From contig NZ_JAJQYA010000004.1 in NCBI RefSeq assembly GCF_021729155.1, forward strand, positions 62,001 through 126,000: a DNA stretch of 64,000 bases. The letters are read 5' to 3'. A model generated the notes under the pieces. It was given only the letters and a program-made list of their open reading frames with translations, did not search any database and was not told the origin of the DNA. The stretch comes from Membranihabitans marinus. GTDB lineage: Bacteria > Bacteroidota > Bacteroidia > Chitinophagales > Saprospiraceae. Below are positions 62,639 to 64,000 of this stretch, one piece after another (position 1 is the first letter of the stretch; each line of letters starts with the position of its first letter). The position numbers were made by a program, and so were the translations under genes.

Positions 62639-63094
62639 ATGAGAAAAATTGAAGATGAAATCCAACAAAGCCACTTTTCTAGCCCGGAGCAAAAAGCTCA
62701 TATAAATATTGTTTATACGGCTTACTACCTTAGTAGTAGATTAGAAAAAAAGATGAAAAAATACGATATTAATCTAGCACAATTTAATATCCTAAGAATT
62801 GTCAAGGGGCAAAATGGCAACCCTATAAGTATAAAAGATACTCAGAATAGAATGATTCACAAGATGGCCAATACATCGAGAATTGTACATACCTTAGTGG
62901 AGAAAGAATTGATACATCGGGAAATCTCTCAGACCGACAAGAGAGAAGTATGGATAACCATGACGTCTAAAGGAGAATTTATTCTACTTCAGATTAATGA
63001 AATTCTAGATAGGTTTCTATTGAGCCAATTTTCCCACATAACGAAAGAAGAGATAGAGACGCTTAATACCATTTTAGATAAGATTCGATACTAA
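62639..63094 (+). CDS. MarR-family transcriptional regulator
   Basis: A 151-residue winged-helix regulator. The ATG at 62639 is preferred to a TTG at 62621. AHINIVYTAYYLSSRLEKKMKKYDINLAQFNILRIVKGQ covers the dimer helices. ISIKDTQNRMIHKMANTSRIVHTLVEKELIHREISQTDKREVWITMTSKG is the helix-turn-helix with the wing D-K-R-E-V, as in MarR/SlyA. The target genes are unknown; nearby inverted repeats suggest autoregulation. Confidence 0.88.
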   Translation: MRKIEDEIQQSHFSSPEQKAHINIVYTAYYLSSRLEKKMKKYDINLAQFNILRIVKGQNGNPISIKDTQNRMIHKMANTSRIVHTLVEKELIHREISQTDKREVWITMTSKGEFILLQINEILDRFLLSQFSHITKEEIETLNTILDKIRY

Positions 63095-63102
63095 AAAATA
63101 AA

Positions 63103-63125
63103 CCCCATTCTAATATAGAATGGGG
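63103..63125 (-). terminator. Terminator between marR and the right-edge gene
   Basis: CCCCATTCTA (63103-63112) and TAGAATGGGG (63116-63125) form a perfect ten-pair stem with a three-base loop. On the minus strand it is followed by TTTATTTTTT, a good U-tract, and it lies 40 bases past the stop of the gene ending at 63166. On the plus strand the trailing T run is weak, but it can also end marR. Confidence 0.75.
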
Positions 63126-63165
63126 CCAATATTTTATCTCAATTATCAATTCATTGATATCCCAC

Positions 63166-64000
63166 TTATAGGGAGGTGGGTTTCTTTCGCTTTCTTGTTT
63201 TAAATATTTCCAACACTTCTTTTTCTGACATATTAAAGGAAGCTTGAAATTGGTGAACTACGAATTTTTTGATCTCTTGATAATCTTTACCTCTTTTATC
63301 AGTATAGAGTTTTAGACATTTTTGAAGATAAGTATAGCAACTGTCTTTTAGGTTTTGGCTAAACAATTGATTGTCGAACAAATAAATGTAGATTGACATT
63401 AGTTTGCTTAACTCAAAATATTCTGGATAGCTACTCGGCAAGAGAGTTTTGAGTTCTTCATGAAAATAATTGTAGATAGACAATCGAATAGATTCATTGA
63501 AGTCAGATAAGCCCTCGTGACTGTTGTAAGCCAATTTTACCTGTTCAATACTTTCTTCTCCAGCCAAACCATTGTCATTAATCACACTCATCACATAGTA
63601 AAAGGCCAGCATATCATCCTTTATTTGATCGGACAACAGCTGATATACTTTTCCATAAGATTCGGGACTGACTTTAATATCGCTTTTCAATAGACGCTCA
63701 ATAAAACTAAAATGATATTCCAAATAAGACGCTTCATCATTTTTTCTAATATCATTGACTACCTTACTCAAACGCAGGTTTTGCTTATCGTCAAATTTAA
63801 CAAAATGCATACATAGACCGAGAATATCACTGTATTCTTGATTGCCTTGAACATTCTTGTCTTCAATAAGCAAAATTAAATCTTCGAGGATAGAAGCATT
63901 GTCGAGATCTTTTTGGATTCTAAATTTTAGAAAATTAATAAACTGACCATAGCTTGCCTTTAGTTCAATTTCATTTTCTGGAAAATCAACGGTATAGAAA
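63166..64000 (-). CDS. Helical protein of unknown function, 5-prime end outside the window
   Basis: A soluble alpha-helical protein. The frame stays open past the TTG at 63873 to the right edge, giving at least 278 residues, so the gene start lies outside. Visible text upstream includes YGQFINFLKFRIQKDLDNASILEDLILLIEDKN. The helices (SYLEYHFSFIERLLKSDI; NDNGLAGEESIEQVKLAYNS) resemble an armadillo or TPR-like fold but no motif is diagnostic. The tail is basic (FKTRKRKKPTSL). I do not recognise the family. The terminator at 63103-63125 ends it. Confidence 0.65.
   Translation of the reverse strand, partial: FYTVDFPENEIELKASYGQFINFLKFRIQKDLDNASILEDLILLIEDKNVQGNQEYSDILGLCMHFVKFDDKQNLRLSKVVNDIRKNDEASYLEYHFSFIERLLKSDIKVSPESYGKVYQLLSDQIKDDMLAFYYVMSVINDNGLAGEESIEQVKLAYNSHEGLSDFNESIRLSIYNYFHEELKTLLPSSYPEYFELSKLMSIYIYLFDNQLFSQNLKDSCYTYLQKCLKLYTDKRGKDYQEIKKFVVHQFQASFNMSEKEVLEIFKTRKRKKPTSL

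Overview
The window is AT-rich DNA from a member of the Bacteroidota, most likely a Saprospiria-like or related gliding lineage. The evidence is internal. It contains type IX secretion (T9SS) cargo with both type A and type B C-terminal sorting domains, a PorP/SprF protein and a giant PKD-repeat adhesin. It also has a DUF5683 gene after parAB, the alternative Bacteroidota GlmU, a NagB fused to a PIG-L deacetylase-like domain, a YpdA-type reductase and TAnnTTTG -7 promoter elements. There are no Shine-Dalgarno-like ribosome sites to speak of. No phage, insertion sequence, CRISPR array or rRNA was seen. One tRNA (His) is present. Both edges cut genes: a CPA2 antiporter on the left and an unknown helical protein on the right.

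Layout. 1-7.6 kb (+): the end of a CPA2 antiporter, then a complete six-gene ebo cluster in the order eboA-B-C-D-E-F. This is the most interesting pathway here, because its product is still unknown in general. 7.8-11.4 kb: a secreted M1 aminopeptidase, a lipoprotein, tRNA-His, and a beta-barrel-like protein whose stop codon lies inside the tRNA gene on the other strand. 11.7-17.2 kb (-): pyrB-pyrR, an alpha-oxoamine synthase (possibly serine palmitoyltransferase), folC and purM. 17.4-24.5 kb (-): a 2371-residue T9SS cargo protein with malectin-like, SdrD-B-like and dockerin-like regions. 24.6-30.5 kb: a NahK-like kinase, a small unknown gene, YpdA, a thioredoxin-fold lipoprotein, an SDR, a thioesterase and lipB. 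30.8-33.8 kb (+): a UPF0173 hydrolase, parA, parB and DUF5683. 33.9-44.8 kb (-): an SCP2 protein, then a three-gene surface operon read porP/sprF, OmpA-type protein, and a giant adhesin with 245-residue repeats.

45-64 kb: a Gfo/Idh/MocA oxidoreductase; a GlmU-like protein with an overlapping spermidine-synthase-like gene; an amino-sugar locus (nagB-PIG-L divergent from a LacI regulator and a NagX-like acyltransferase); a Rof-like small protein; a potassium channel ending in a zinc ribbon; ddl; DoxX; a COG2509 flavoprotein; a universal stress protein; kdsA; an HU-SPOR protein; hemL; an 800-base gene-poor region with a candidate small RNA; and a MarR regulator.

Many genes are housekeeping (pyrimidine, purine, folate, lipoate, haem, Kdo, peptidoglycan, chromosome partition). 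The accessory interest lies in the ebo cluster, the two giant secreted proteins, the amino-sugar control region, and the intergenic signals around 62 kb. Start codons were moved inward for several genes where a promoter, an upstream stop codon or a signal peptide favours a later ATG. All names come from reading motifs by eye, with no database search.
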